Shown here in pieces: positions 44,688 through 52,721 of a stretch of 64,000 bases of DNA. The translations under genes were made by a program, and so were the position numbers. Each line of letters begins with the position of its first letter. The first letter of the stretch is position 1. This DNA is from Candidatus Hydrothermarchaeum profundi (GTDB lineage: Archaea > Hydrothermarchaeota > Hydrothermarchaeia > Hydrothermarchaeales > Hydrothermarchaeaceae), in NCBI GenBank assembly GCA_002011125.2, contig MTMF02000009.1, positions 364,006 through 428,005 on the forward strand. The letters are read 5' to 3'. The notes under the pieces were generated by a model. That model did no database searches. It was not told where the DNA came from and was given only the letters and a program-made list of their open reading frames with translations.

Positions 44688-44717
44688 TATATCAACTTAA
44701 TATATATCAATTTAATA
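44688..44717 (-). promoter_or_regulatory. Tandem 15-bp repeat at the padR promoter
   Basis: Two direct copies, TATTAAATTGATATA and TATTAAGTTGATATA on the minus strand, differ at one base. The second copy ends at the base next to the padR start codon (44687). They overlap the expected core promoter of a leaderless gene, so binding there would block transcription. Confidence 0.55.
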
Positions 44718-44834
44718 TAAAAACTTTAGCTTATCTAAAAAATACATAAACTCAATTCAACATAAGATTTAAAGTTCCGCAATAAAAAAACCTATAGAAG
44801 AAATAATAAAATCCTAAAATGAAGGTTTCAAAGC

Positions 44835-46046
44835 ATGATTCAACTTAGATGCATAAAATGCAATAAAAAATATCCTCCAGAAAAAAGAATTTATACCTGC
44901 CAGTGTAGTGGGGTACTAGAAGTAGAAATAGATCTCGGGGAGGTATCAATAGACAAAGATAGGCTGAGAAGGAGAAAGTTCGGAGTATGGCGTTACAGAG
45001 AACTGCTGCCGATAAACAAGGAATCGAAAATAATTACCTTAGGCGAAGGTGGAACTCCTCTTTATAAAGCCGAAACCCTTGGAAGAAAAATAGGAGTTAA
45101 AAACCTATATATAAAGAATGAGGGCGCAAATCCAACGGGCTCTTTTAAAGACAGGGGCATGACAATAGGAGTTACAAAGGCACTAGAATTCGGAGCAACT
45201 ATAGTAGGATGTGCCTCGACAGGAAACACTTCTGCTTCACTAGCTGCATATGCGGCTAAAGCTCAAATCAAATGTCTAGTTTTATTACCATCTGGAAAGA
45301 TTGCATTAGGAAAACTAGCACAAGCCATACTACACGGAGCTAAAGTTATAGGAATTAAAGGAAACTTTGATACCGCATTAAAACTTGTAAGAGAAGCCTC
45401 CGAAGAGCTAAATATATACCTACTGAATTCTATAAATCCTTGGAGATTAGAAGGGCAGAAAACAGAGGCTTTTGAGATAGCAGACCAACTAGACTTTCAA
45501 CCACCTGATAGAGTTGTATTACCAGTAGGAAATTGCGGTAACATTTCAGCCATCTGGAAGGGATTTAAAGAACTCAAAATAGTAGGCTTAATAGACTCCT
45601 TACCTATAATGACCGGTATACAGGCTAAGGGAGCATCACCAGTTGTAAAAGCTTTCAAGCAAGGCAGAGAAGATATTACGCCAGTTGAAAAGCCAGAAAC
45701 CATAGCTAGCGCCATAAGAATAGGCGCCCCCGTGAACGCATTGAAAGCTCTCAGAGCCCTTAAAGAGTCGGGCGGAATAGCTGAAAGCGTTTCTGATGAC
45801 GAAATTCTCAACGCCCAGAAGATGATCGCCTGCCTCGAGGGAATAGGAGTTGAACCCGCCTCTGCTTCTTCAATAGCAGGATTAATTAAATTATTAGAAG
45901 CGGGAGAGATAGACAGAGACGAAAGGATAGTATGTATTACAACAGGCCATGCACTGAAAGATCCAGAAATCATTTTTAAAGAATATGAAAGGCCGATAGA
46001 GATAGAACCCAGGCTAGATAAATTAAAGGAGGTAATAAAATGGTAG
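44835..46046 (+). CDS. thrC: Threonine synthase
   Basis: The 403-residue enzyme has an N-terminal zinc-ribbon-like start (LRCIKCNKKYPPEKRIYTCQC), the PLP-binding NPTGSFKDRGMT, the phosphate loop ASTGNTSASLAAYAAKA and SSIAGLIKLL near the C-terminus. It converts phosphohomoserine to threonine. The downstream RAM-domain gene overlaps by 7 bp, which suggests amino-acid feedback on the pathway. Confidence 0.94.
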   Translation: MIQLRCIKCNKKYPPEKRIYTCQCSGVLEVEIDLGEVSIDKDRLRRRKFGVWRYRELLPINKESKIITLGEGGTPLYKAETLGRKIGVKNLYIKNEGANPTGSFKDRGMTIGVTKALEFGATIVGCASTGNTSASLAAYAAKAQIKCLVLLPSGKIALGKLAQAILHGAKVIGIKGNFDTALKLVREASEELNIYLLNSINPWRLEGQKTEAFEIADQLDFQPPDRVVLPVGNCGNISAIWKGFKELKIVGLIDSLPIMTGIQAKGASPVVKAFKQGREDITPVEKPETIASAIRIGAPVNALKALRALKESGGIAESVSDDEILNAQKMIACLEGIGVEPASASSIAGLIKLLEAGEIDRDERIVCITTGHALKDPEIIFKEYERPIEIEPRLDKLKEVIKW

Positions 46047-46270
46047 TTGGCGTATGCCTTATAAATGTAGAACTTGGATCCGAGAGTAATGTACGAGATG
46101 AACTATCAAAGATTAGAGGGATAAGAGAACTTTTTCACCTCTTCGGAGAATATGATTTCATAGCTATTATTGAAACAGAAGGCCTAAAACCCTTAAACGA
46201 TATCGTAGATAATATAAGAAATATCCCTGGAGTAGCCTCTACAAGAACTATTATTGGAGCAGAATTCTAA
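46040..46270 (+). CDS. Stand-alone Lrp/AsnC effector-binding (RAM) domain
   Basis: The 76-residue protein is a single ferredoxin-like RAM domain: VGVCLINVELGSESNVRDEL, GEYDFIAIIETE and IPGVASTRTIIG. No DNA-binding domain is attached. Such proteins bind amino acids and may modulate Lrp-type regulators or enzymes. ATG 46040 overlaps the thrC stop by 7 bp, so the two are translated together. Confidence 0.88.
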   Translation: MVVGVCLINVELGSESNVRDELSKIRGIRELFHLFGEYDFIAIIETEGLKPLNDIVDNIRNIPGVASTRTIIGAEF

Positions 46271-46274
46271 CCTT

Positions 46275-46640
46275 TTATGGCGACAACTCTTCTATCCACT
46301 TGGTCACAGCTTGACACCACTTTGCAATACTAGCCTTCATTGTTTCCTTGACCTCGCTGAAGGGAGCGGCGTGATACACATAGTAATACCCGCCGTTTTT
46401 AATGTTTTTCTGCTCCCGGTATATGAGCCCCGCTATAGCCAGATTCTGAAGAGCTCGTTGAATAGTGCTCCTATCCTTGTCGTAGCTTTTTACAAGGTCG
46501 TTAACTGTAACCGAACCTTTATTCACTACCTCAAAATAGGTTTCTGTTTCGAAGCTTTTTAAACCGAACATACAGTCCATTATATCTGCCACAGTCATTT
46601 CCCTAAAGGGAGTTTTCAGATTTGGTAGTTTCTTCAGCAA
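46275..46640 (-). CDS. Winged-helix transcriptional regulator
   Basis: The protein of about 121 residues has a winged helix: YFEVVNKGSVTVNDLVKSYD, then DRSTIQRALQNLAIAGLIYR and a tyrosine-rich wing NGGYYYVYH. It resembles TrmB/MarR-like archaeal regulators. TTG 46640 is chosen because GGAGGTGA lies immediately upstream. A TATA-like box at about 46668-46685 lies downstream of ATG 46691, so that longer start would not be transcribed. It is next to thioredoxin reductase but not overlapping. Confidence 0.78.
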   Translation of the reverse strand: MLKKLPNLKTPFREMTVADIMDCMFGLKSFETETYFEVVNKGSVTVNDLVKSYDKDRSTIQRALQNLAIAGLIYREQKNIKNGGYYYVYHAAPFSEVKETMKASIAKWCQAVTKWIEELSP

Positions 46641-46650
46641 GGTCACCTCC
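46641..46650 (-). promoter_or_regulatory. Perfect Shine-Dalgarno before a TTG start
   Basis: GGAGGTGACC precedes TTG 46640, with 5 bases between GGAGG and the TTG. It fits the archaeal 16S rRNA 3' end closely and decides the start of the winged-helix regulator. Confidence 0.75.
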
Positions 46651-46746
46651 TCTAAAATTTTTTGCCCCCTCAATTGGATTATAAAATTCATAGAATTTTA
46701 AAAAAATATAAGAAAGAATACCCATAGTAAAGAGTAAAAAAGACAT

Positions 46747-47670
46747 TTAACCTCTCCCGTTCAAATAAGCATAAGCTTGTAGAGCTGCAACCGTGCCTTG
46801 CGCTACTGCAACGCCTAACTGCTTAACGCTTGCACTAGTAACATCTCCGGCCGCAAAGATTCCAGGAATATTAGTTTCCTGACGATCATTTGTAATAACA
46901 TACCCTGCAGAATCCATTTTTATAGGCAGATTTTTTAAGAAATCTGTATTCGGAGTTTTTCCGATTTCTACGAAAACACCATCCGTCTCAATTTCTCCTA
47001 GTTCGCCGTTTTTTAAATTTCTAATTTTTATACCTCTTACAAGCTCATCCCCATAAATTTCTATGACCTCGGTTAAAGGTATTGTTTCAATTCCACTATT
47101 TTTCATCCTAGAGTACTGTATCTTTTCTCTAGGCGCATAATTTTTAGCTTTCATAATCATTTTAACATTCTTGGCTAATTTACCTAGATATAAAGCCGCT
47201 TCTACCGCACTTGTACCACTTCCAACGACAACTACATTTTTATCTCGGAAAAAAGGACCATCACAAGTGAAACAATAGCTTACTCCCCTGCCAGTAAATT
47301 CCTTCTCACCTTGGACCCCAAGCTTACGATGCCTCAAGCCGGTTGCTATAATCACAGCTCTCGCAAAGTAGCTATTTGAATTACTCCTAACAAGGAATCT
47401 ATTCCTCTCAATCTCAACAGATTCCACTTCCTGCATAGGTAATATCTGCGCGCCTGCTTTTTCCGCTTGCAGTCTGAAATTCTCAGCTAATTTAATCCCC
47501 ATTATTCCCTCTGGAAACCCCGGGTAATTCTCAACTATTCCTGCTGTCGCTATTTGGCCCCCTGGCTGGCGTGATTCTAATACGAGAGTTTCTAATTCAG
47601 CCCTCACCCCGTATAGGCCTGCAGAAAGCCCGGCTGGCCCTCCTCCAACTACTATTAGATCCCAGTCCAT
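46747..47670 (-). CDS. trxB: Thioredoxin reductase
   Basis: The protein of about 307 residues has an N-terminal FAD motif VVGGGPAGLSAGLYG, the redox pair in YCFTCDGPFF, an NAD motif VVVGSGTSAVEAALYLG and a C-terminal FAD motif GIFAAGDVTS. It reduces thioredoxin or a similar carrier. ATG 47670 is preferred over ATG 47709, because a TATA-like CTATAAATA near 47718 would place the transcript start downstream of the longer one. An inverted repeat lies between them. Confidence 0.93.
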   Translation of the reverse strand: MDWDLIVVGGGPAGLSAGLYGVRAELETLVLESRQPGGQIATAGIVENYPGFPEGIMGIKLAENFRLQAEKAGAQILPMQEVESVEIERNRFLVRSNSNSYFARAVIIATGLRHRKLGVQGEKEFTGRGVSYCFTCDGPFFRDKNVVVVGSGTSAVEAALYLGKLAKNVKMIMKAKNYAPREKIQYSRMKNSGIETIPLTEVIEIYGDELVRGIKIRNLKNGELGEIETDGVFVEIGKTPNTDFLKNLPIKMDSAGYVITNDRQETNIPGIFAAGDVTSASVKQLGVAVAQGTVAALQAYAYLNGRG

Positions 47671-47685
47671 AGTAATCCCGTTAGT

Positions 47686-47700
47686 GTGCAGTATATGCAC
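47686..47700. promoter_or_regulatory. Inverted repeat in the trxB leader
   Basis: GTGCA-GTATA-TGCAC forms two perfect 5-base arms 16 bases upstream of ATG 47670 and close to the predicted transcription start. A redox- or metal-responsive operator is possible. Confidence 0.35.
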
Positions 47701-47748
47701 AATTGTCATATGCTGTATTTATAGTTTTTGCTGTCTGCAACACAACCA

Positions 47749-49020
47749 TTAAAGACCAAAAAGTTCAGATAACGTCTTTCCTTTCTTTATAGCCTCCTTG
47801 TACCTCTTTTCTTTTTTGGCAATCTCTTTTGATTTTTGTAATATCTCATAGGCTTTCTCTTTTGGCACAACGACGACGCCAACCTCATCAGCTACTATTA
47901 TATCTCCTCTTTTTACTGGTACACCGCAACAACTTATTTCACACCCAATCTCGCCATGACCATGCGGCTCGCCAGCATTTGGAACAAAATATTTTGCCCA
48001 TAGCGGGAATCCTAACTCCCTAATGTCATCTATATCCCTAGCTGCTCCATCTACTATTACTCCCCTTACTCCCTTCCTTTTTGCACTAAGAGTCGCAAGC
48101 TCCCCCCAAACAGCTATCTCAGCTCCTTGAGCATCTACCACTATAATATCTCCCTCCTCCGCTAAGTCGACTGCCTTAACCACCTTACCCCAGTCCCCAC
48201 CTAATGTTCTAACAGTTAAAGCTTTTCCAGCAACTCTTACCTCCTTTAATAAAGGCTTCAATCCTCGCATAGCACCAAATCTTTTCATGGCATCTGAGAT
48301 GAATGGTGTCGGAATCCCTTCAAAATCTTTAAGAATATCCTCGAATGAAGGCTCTTTCTCCTCTACCTTTTCAGTCCTTACTCCTATAGCTTTGCAGAGT
48401 TTTCTTACAGTTAATGTAACATCCTTTGCCTTGGTAACAGCTCTGCCCACCACAAAGATCTCAACACCCGCTTCTTTTAAAAATGGCGCTGTCTCTACGC
48501 TAATTCCGCCAGCCGCCGCAATAGGTATTCTAACCACTTTTTTAAGTTTTATAATCTCATCTAAAGACGAATTTATTTTCTGTGCTTTCACTTTCTGGAT
48601 ATCGACCGGAGAATGGATAAGAATATAGTCAACGCCAAGGGTCTCTACTTCTTTTGCACGTTTAATCTTGTTTTTAACGCCTATTAGATCGGCCATTATT
48701 TTTATACCATGTGCCCTAGCTGAATTTACTGCTCTTTTTATCGTAAAATCATCAGCAAGCGCTAAGATGGAAACGATATCAGCTCCGTTTTTAGCAGCTA
48801 TTTCAACTTCAAGGTCCCCTGTGTCCATAGTTTTCATATCTGCGACTATAACCTCATTTGGGAAATTATATCTCAGAGTTTTTACAGCCGCCATCCCATG
48901 ATTCTTTATAAGTGGAGTGCCCACTTCAAGCCATTGTGCTCCTCCTTTTACTGCTTCCTCGGATATAGTTATAGCGTCCTCAATCGAAAGTAGGTCCAAA
49001 GCTATTTGAAGGACCGGCAT
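47749..49020 (-). CDS. 3-hexulose-6-phosphate synthase fused to RraA-like domain
   Basis: Residues 1-210 are an Hps/KGPDC-type TIM barrel (MPVLQIALDLLSIEDAI, VADMKTMDTGDLE, AAGGISVETAPFL, FVVGRAVTKAKDV). Residues 235-423 are an RraA/HMG-aldolase-like domain (PTPFISDAMKRFG, GGDWGKVVKAVDLAEEGDI, VIVDGAARDID). Hps interconverts ribulose 5-phosphate plus formaldehyde and hexulose 6-phosphate. The role of RraA in this fusion is not known; class II aldolase activity is possible. ATG 49020 fits the family start, while TTG 49077 would add 19 unlike residues. Confidence 0.9.
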   Translation of the reverse strand: MPVLQIALDLLSIEDAITISEEAVKGGAQWLEVGTPLIKNHGMAAVKTLRYNFPNEVIVADMKTMDTGDLEVEIAAKNGADIVSILALADDFTIKRAVNSARAHGIKIMADLIGVKNKIKRAKEVETLGVDYILIHSPVDIQKVKAQKINSSLDEIIKLKKVVRIPIAAAGGISVETAPFLKEAGVEIFVVGRAVTKAKDVTLTVRKLCKAIGVRTEKVEEKEPSFEDILKDFEGIPTPFISDAMKRFGAMRGLKPLLKEVRVAGKALTVRTLGGDWGKVVKAVDLAEEGDIIVVDAQGAEIAVWGELATLSAKRKGVRGVIVDGAARDIDDIRELGFPLWAKYFVPNAGEPHGHGEIGCEISCCGVPVKRGDIIVADEVGVVVVPKEKAYEILQKSKEIAKKEKRYKEAIKKGKTLSELFGL

Positions 49021-49117
49021 AAATGAGTATCGGTGCACGCTTCTGATAAATTTTTGGGTAGAGAAAACTACTTCCAACTTCTAAAGAAGACCCTATCCGT
49101 AAAGTCTTACGTAGTTT

Positions 49118-50314
49118 TTAGTAGTCAGTCATTATCCTAAACTGATCCACTTCTTCAACTCCCATCTCATGGAGGAAAGCCCTTGCCGCTCCAGTTACGT
49201 CTTTAGCAGCAGTAATCGCCCTTCCAACCACCAGTATATCTGCTCCAGATTTTAAAGCTTCTTTGACTTTATCGACTCTTATACCTCCTGCTACTGCCAC
49301 CAATACTTTGTTATTGCATATTCTTTTAATCTCCTGAATGTTACCCCACTGAGCCTCTTCGCTCTCTTCTACATCTATAGCTCTGTGAAGTTCTACTATA
49401 TCGGGCTTTACTTTTAGGCTCTTTAAAACTTCTATCGGGTCGGCAACATTGAGGGTGTCCATCAAGGAGAGGGCCCCAACCTTCTTACACTCCTCTATGA
49501 ACTTTTCCATAGTCTTTAGTGGAGCGAGTCCTGAAAAACCTATCACGTCAGCAGTTGCATCACCAGCCATTCTAGCCTCAAGATTGCCTGTATCCAAAGT
49601 TTTGAGATCAGCTAAAACAATAGTTTCTGGTCTAAGCTGATGGATTTTCTGCACAACCTCAACACCATACCTCTTTATAAGAGGCGTCCCCGCTTCTATT
49701 ATTATTGCATCTGATCTCGGCAGGGCTCTAATTACTCCTTCAACCCTCCTCCAATCCGGAATATCGAAGGCGACCTCCAGATAGGGTGGTTTTTTCAAAT
49801 TATTTATTCTAAATCCGATCATCGCATGTGCTGCCTTATCTTTTTCCTCTAAAACTGTATCTATACCGGGGAACCTTTCCATAGCTCTTCTTATTGCAAG
49901 CTTTGTGGCTCCATAATTATATCTATAAATCCTTTGGTAGTCTTTACCTCGGGGATGAATAAAAACCGACACTATAATAGCGATTTCTTCTACTTTTTCT
50001 TTTGGTATAATATCTTCCTCAACCGCATCAGCTACTGCTTTAGCGATGGCGCTTTGCGCAGGCCCAAATAGTCTTTCAGCACCTTCCAAATTCCTAATTG
50101 TTACCTTGGGCACAATCAAAGTGGCAGGCTTAACTGGAACATTAGGTCTAACCACAGCTAGGATAGGGGTGTGGCCTTGTCTAGGTTGAGCTAGGGAATT
50201 TGCAAATGCTTGTCCCATTACACCTCTTTTTTCTCCGATTATGAGGTCAATATGCGCTACCTCTGGCTCTTCACCTACTAGAGCTTCTCCTACAAGAAAT
50301 CCTTCCTCAATCAT
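49118..50314 (-). CDS. fae-hps: Bifunctional formaldehyde-activating enzyme / hexulose-6-phosphate synthase
   Basis: Residues 1-165 are Fae: [26 protein letters not shown], with the catalytic His in AHID. Fae joins formaldehyde to tetrahydromethanopterin. Residues 170-398 are Hps: [36 protein letters not shown] and [15 protein letters not shown]. In archaea the fusion captures formaldehyde released when hexulose phosphate is turned into ribulose phosphate. ATG 50314 matches the normal Fae start and overlaps the preceding small gene by 8 bp. Confidence 0.94.
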   Translation of the reverse strand: MIEEGFLVGEALVGEEPEVAHIDLIIGEKRGVMGQAFANSLAQPRQGHTPILAVVRPNVPVKPATLIVPKVTIRNLEGAERLFGPAQSAIAKAVADAVEEDIIPKEKVEEIAIIVSVFIHPRGKDYQRIYRYNYGATKLAIRRAMERFPGIDTVLEEKDKAAHAMIGFRINNLKKPPYLEVAFDIPDWRRVEGVIRALPRSDAIIIEAGTPLIKRYGVEVVQKIHQLRPETIVLADLKTLDTGNLEARMAGDATADVIGFSGLAPLKTMEKFIEECKKVGALSLMDTLNVADPIEVLKSLKVKPDIVELHRAIDVEESEEAQWGNIQEIKRICNNKVLVAVAGGIRVDKVKEALKSGADILVVGRAITAAKDVTGAARAFLHEMGVEEVDQFRIMTDY

Positions 50315-50615
50315 AGTGGTCAATTCTATATTCGTAGCCTTTATCCTTTGCAAACTCAACAAGCTCGCTATCTTGGTGCCATATCCTAATATGGATGAAT
50401 CCAGATCTATCGTCTAGCCCCATTATTTCTCTAACAAAAGTTGGAAAATCCGGAGGGACAACCTTATTTTTCCTTATAAGATAATCAAGATAATCTTTTA
50501 GAAATTCTATCCTTCCTTCATTCCCAGGTTTTTTTAATTTTACCTTTAGTTTCTTATGAAATACACTTTCTTGACCTTCTCTATCAATGCCAGACAAATT
50601 AATCACCGAATTCAA
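50307..50615 (-). CDS. Hypothetical protein upstream of fae-hps
   Basis: This 102-residue basic protein is unrecognised. It contains KLKVKLKKPGNEGRIEFLKDY-like charged helices and ends HIRIWHQDSELVEFAKDKGY. The first available start is TTG 50615 (GTG 50606 is another). Its stop overlaps the fae-hps start by 8 bp, which supports real translation and coupling. Its role is unknown. Confidence 0.55.
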   Translation of the reverse strand: MNSVINLSGIDREGQESVFHKKLKVKLKKPGNEGRIEFLKDYLDYLIRKNKVVPPDFPTFVREIMGLDDRSGFIHIRIWHQDSELVEFAKDKGYEYRIDHYD

Positions 50616-50700
50616 CCATTTACAAATCTATATTTAACATTTTTCTTTTATACAGGAGATTGAACTTCTCAGAAAAACACCCTATTATACTTTTCTATTC

Positions 50701-52050
50701 TCACATCCTCCTCCAGCCAGCGAAGAGAATAAGTACCGGAATAATCTCTAGTCTTCCAATCCACATGTGAAATATCATCAAAATTTTTTCTACAGAAGTA
50801 TAAGTTGTCAACGTAACCAAGCCATTGTTACCCATAGCAGAGGAAACCATAAAAACCGCATCCATAAAAGACCTGCCAGTATACATAAATATAAGGATGC
50901 TCGGTACTTGAAGTACTATATAAAGAAGGCAAAACAGTAGAGTCGCTAAAACTTCTTCTTCGGAAAATACTCTCCCTTGCAACTTAAAAGGAATTATGGC
51001 TCTGCTAGGGGAAGTTATTTTCCTTATAAACCATTCCACAGATTTTAACGCTACAACAAATCGCATTAATTTTATACCGCTAGCAGTTGCCCCATAGCTT
51101 CCTCCAACATTCATAAGAATTATTATATATGCCTTTGATAGCTCGCTCAAGCCAGATATATTTACGCTCGCAAAACCCGTCGTAGTTATAGCTGAAATAG
51201 ACTGAAAGAAAGAATCCACAAGGGGCATCCCATCAAAGTAAAGAAGAAAAGCAAATATCACAACAATGGCGATCAGCGCTTTTACTTCTAAACTTGTATA
51301 TAATGATTTATAATCACCACGAATCCATTTCATATGTACAGCGAAACTTATTCCTCCTACCACCATGAAAATCATAGTGATTATCTTCACGATAGGACTC
51401 ATCGTAAAATAGCTATCATCATGAGGTGAAAAGCCGCCTGTAGGAAGTGCGGTGAGTGAGTGATTGATTGCATCAAATACGGGTGCGCCTGCGAGAAAGA
51501 GGAGAATAGCGCATATTACTGTAAATCCTATATATATGTAGAAAGTTTTTTTTGCAGTATTGACGATATTAGGCTCTATCCTATCCGTTCTCGCTTCTGC
51601 GAAATAAAACCTAGAAGCTATAGGAGAAGGTGCAAAAATAGCTAAAAATGCCATTACAATACCAACACCTCCAAGCCACTCTGTAAAACTTCTCCAAAGA
51701 ATAAGAGACTTAGGAAGCTGACTTGGAGTAAATACTGTTATCCCTGAGGTTGTCCATCCAGACATCGTCTCAAAATAAGCATCCAAAAGAGAAGCCTTAA
51801 AAATCAGAACATATGGTATGCAACCTACAAATGTAGCAATAAGCCAGCCGAGAGCACATATAATATAGGCACTTTTAAGATCTATTCTTTCAATTTTCTT
51901 ACCTCTTTGAGGAACATAGCCTATGAGTATAGATAAAACTCCGGGGATGATAAAATATTTTACTAAATCTATTTCCCCCAAAAATACGGCTGCCAATGCC
52001 GGCACAAAGAGGAGTACTCCGGTAGTAGCGGTTATTAATCCCAAATACAT
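50701..52050 (-). CDS. trkH: TrkH-type potassium channel subunit
   Basis: The 449-residue membrane protein has the four pore segments of Trk/Ktr channels, with selectivity-filter phrases TTSGITVF, LPTGGFSP, TTTGFASV and MGNNGLVT. It moves K+ (or Na+) across the membrane and normally needs a TrkA/KtrA gating ring, which is not encoded nearby. A 188-base gap separates it from the LOG-like gene, so it probably has its own promoter. Confidence 0.92.
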   Translation of the reverse strand: MYLGLITATTGVLLFVPALAAVFLGEIDLVKYFIIPGVLSILIGYVPQRGKKIERIDLKSAYIICALGWLIATFVGCIPYVLIFKASLLDAYFETMSGWTTSGITVFTPSQLPKSLILWRSFTEWLGGVGIVMAFLAIFAPSPIASRFYFAEARTDRIEPNIVNTAKKTFYIYIGFTVICAILLFLAGAPVFDAINHSLTALPTGGFSPHDDSYFTMSPIVKIITMIFMVVGGISFAVHMKWIRGDYKSLYTSLEVKALIAIVVIFAFLLYFDGMPLVDSFFQSISAITTTGFASVNISGLSELSKAYIIILMNVGGSYGATASGIKLMRFVVALKSVEWFIRKITSPSRAIIPFKLQGRVFSEEEVLATLLFCLLYIVLQVPSILIFMYTGRSFMDAVFMVSSAMGNNGLVTLTTYTSVEKILMIFHMWIGRLEIIPVLILFAGWRRM

Positions 52051-52238
52051 TAAAATAGCCGTTATTCACTCCTCCTAATACGTATTATAGAAGTAATAAA
52101 CTCTTTAGTATTTTTGACACTCTACCACGAACCTCTCATTTACATATAATAATGTTAGGGTAGTATGGAAATTAACAACACGAACGCTCAAATCTCCTAT
52201 TGAGCCAATCCACTGTATTTTGTCGCTATTCTAGGGTT

Positions 52239-52721
52239 TTATTTATTAAAATTTTTTCCTGTAACCTTATATGCGAGTTCAACCGCCTCTATAGGATTTT
52301 TCGCAATTAAGATATCCTTAAAAATACTGGTCACATTTGGAATCGTGTTCTCTAAAACAATTACCGGCTTTCCGACTTTTAATCCAAGAGCTATCTCTGA
52401 GATTGTACCTAGGCTTCCATCAATTGCTATAAGCACATCCGCGCTTCTGGCTATAATAGCGTTTCTAGCGTGGCTCATAGCGGTAGGAATTTTTATATCT
52501 ATATAAGGATTTGCCTCATGGCTATTAAATCCCGGAAGAATCCCTACCGTGATGCCACCAGCCTCCTTCGCTCCTTTAGCACATGCTTCCATTACGCCTC
52601 CTAAGCCCCCACAAATTAAGATAGCCCCAGACTTTGCTATTTCTCTGCCCACTTCTTTGGCAATTGCATAAATCTGGCCTTTAGCTTCTCCTCCCCCTAT
52701 TACCCCTATTTGCATATGCAC
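52239..52721 (-). CDS. LOG/TIGR00725-type Rossmann protein
   Basis: The 160-residue protein has ICGGLGGVMEACAKGAKEAGG and DGSLGTISEIALGLKVGKP, a lysine decarboxylase-like (LOG) pattern of the TIGR00725 group. LOG proteins can release cytokinin-type bases from nucleotides, but the role of this short group is unsettled. The GTG at 52721 overlaps the ABCE1 stop by one base. ATG 52715 is equally plausible. Confidence 0.85.
   Translation of the reverse strand: MHMQIGVIGGGEAKGQIYAIAKEVGREIAKSGAILICGGLGGVMEACAKGAKEAGGITVGILPGFNSHEANPYIDIKIPTAMSHARNAIIARSADVLIAIDGSLGTISEIALGLKVGKPVIVLENTIPNVTSIFKDILIAKNPIEAVELAYKVTGKNFNK

Noticed and set aside
45497-45973. Reverse-strand frame of 158 codons inside thrC
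   Set aside because: Shadow of threonine synthase, with no start signals.
46641-46691. Longer start (ATG 46691) for the winged-helix regulator
   Set aside because: It lies upstream of the predicted TATA-like box, while a perfect ribosome-binding site marks TTG 46640.
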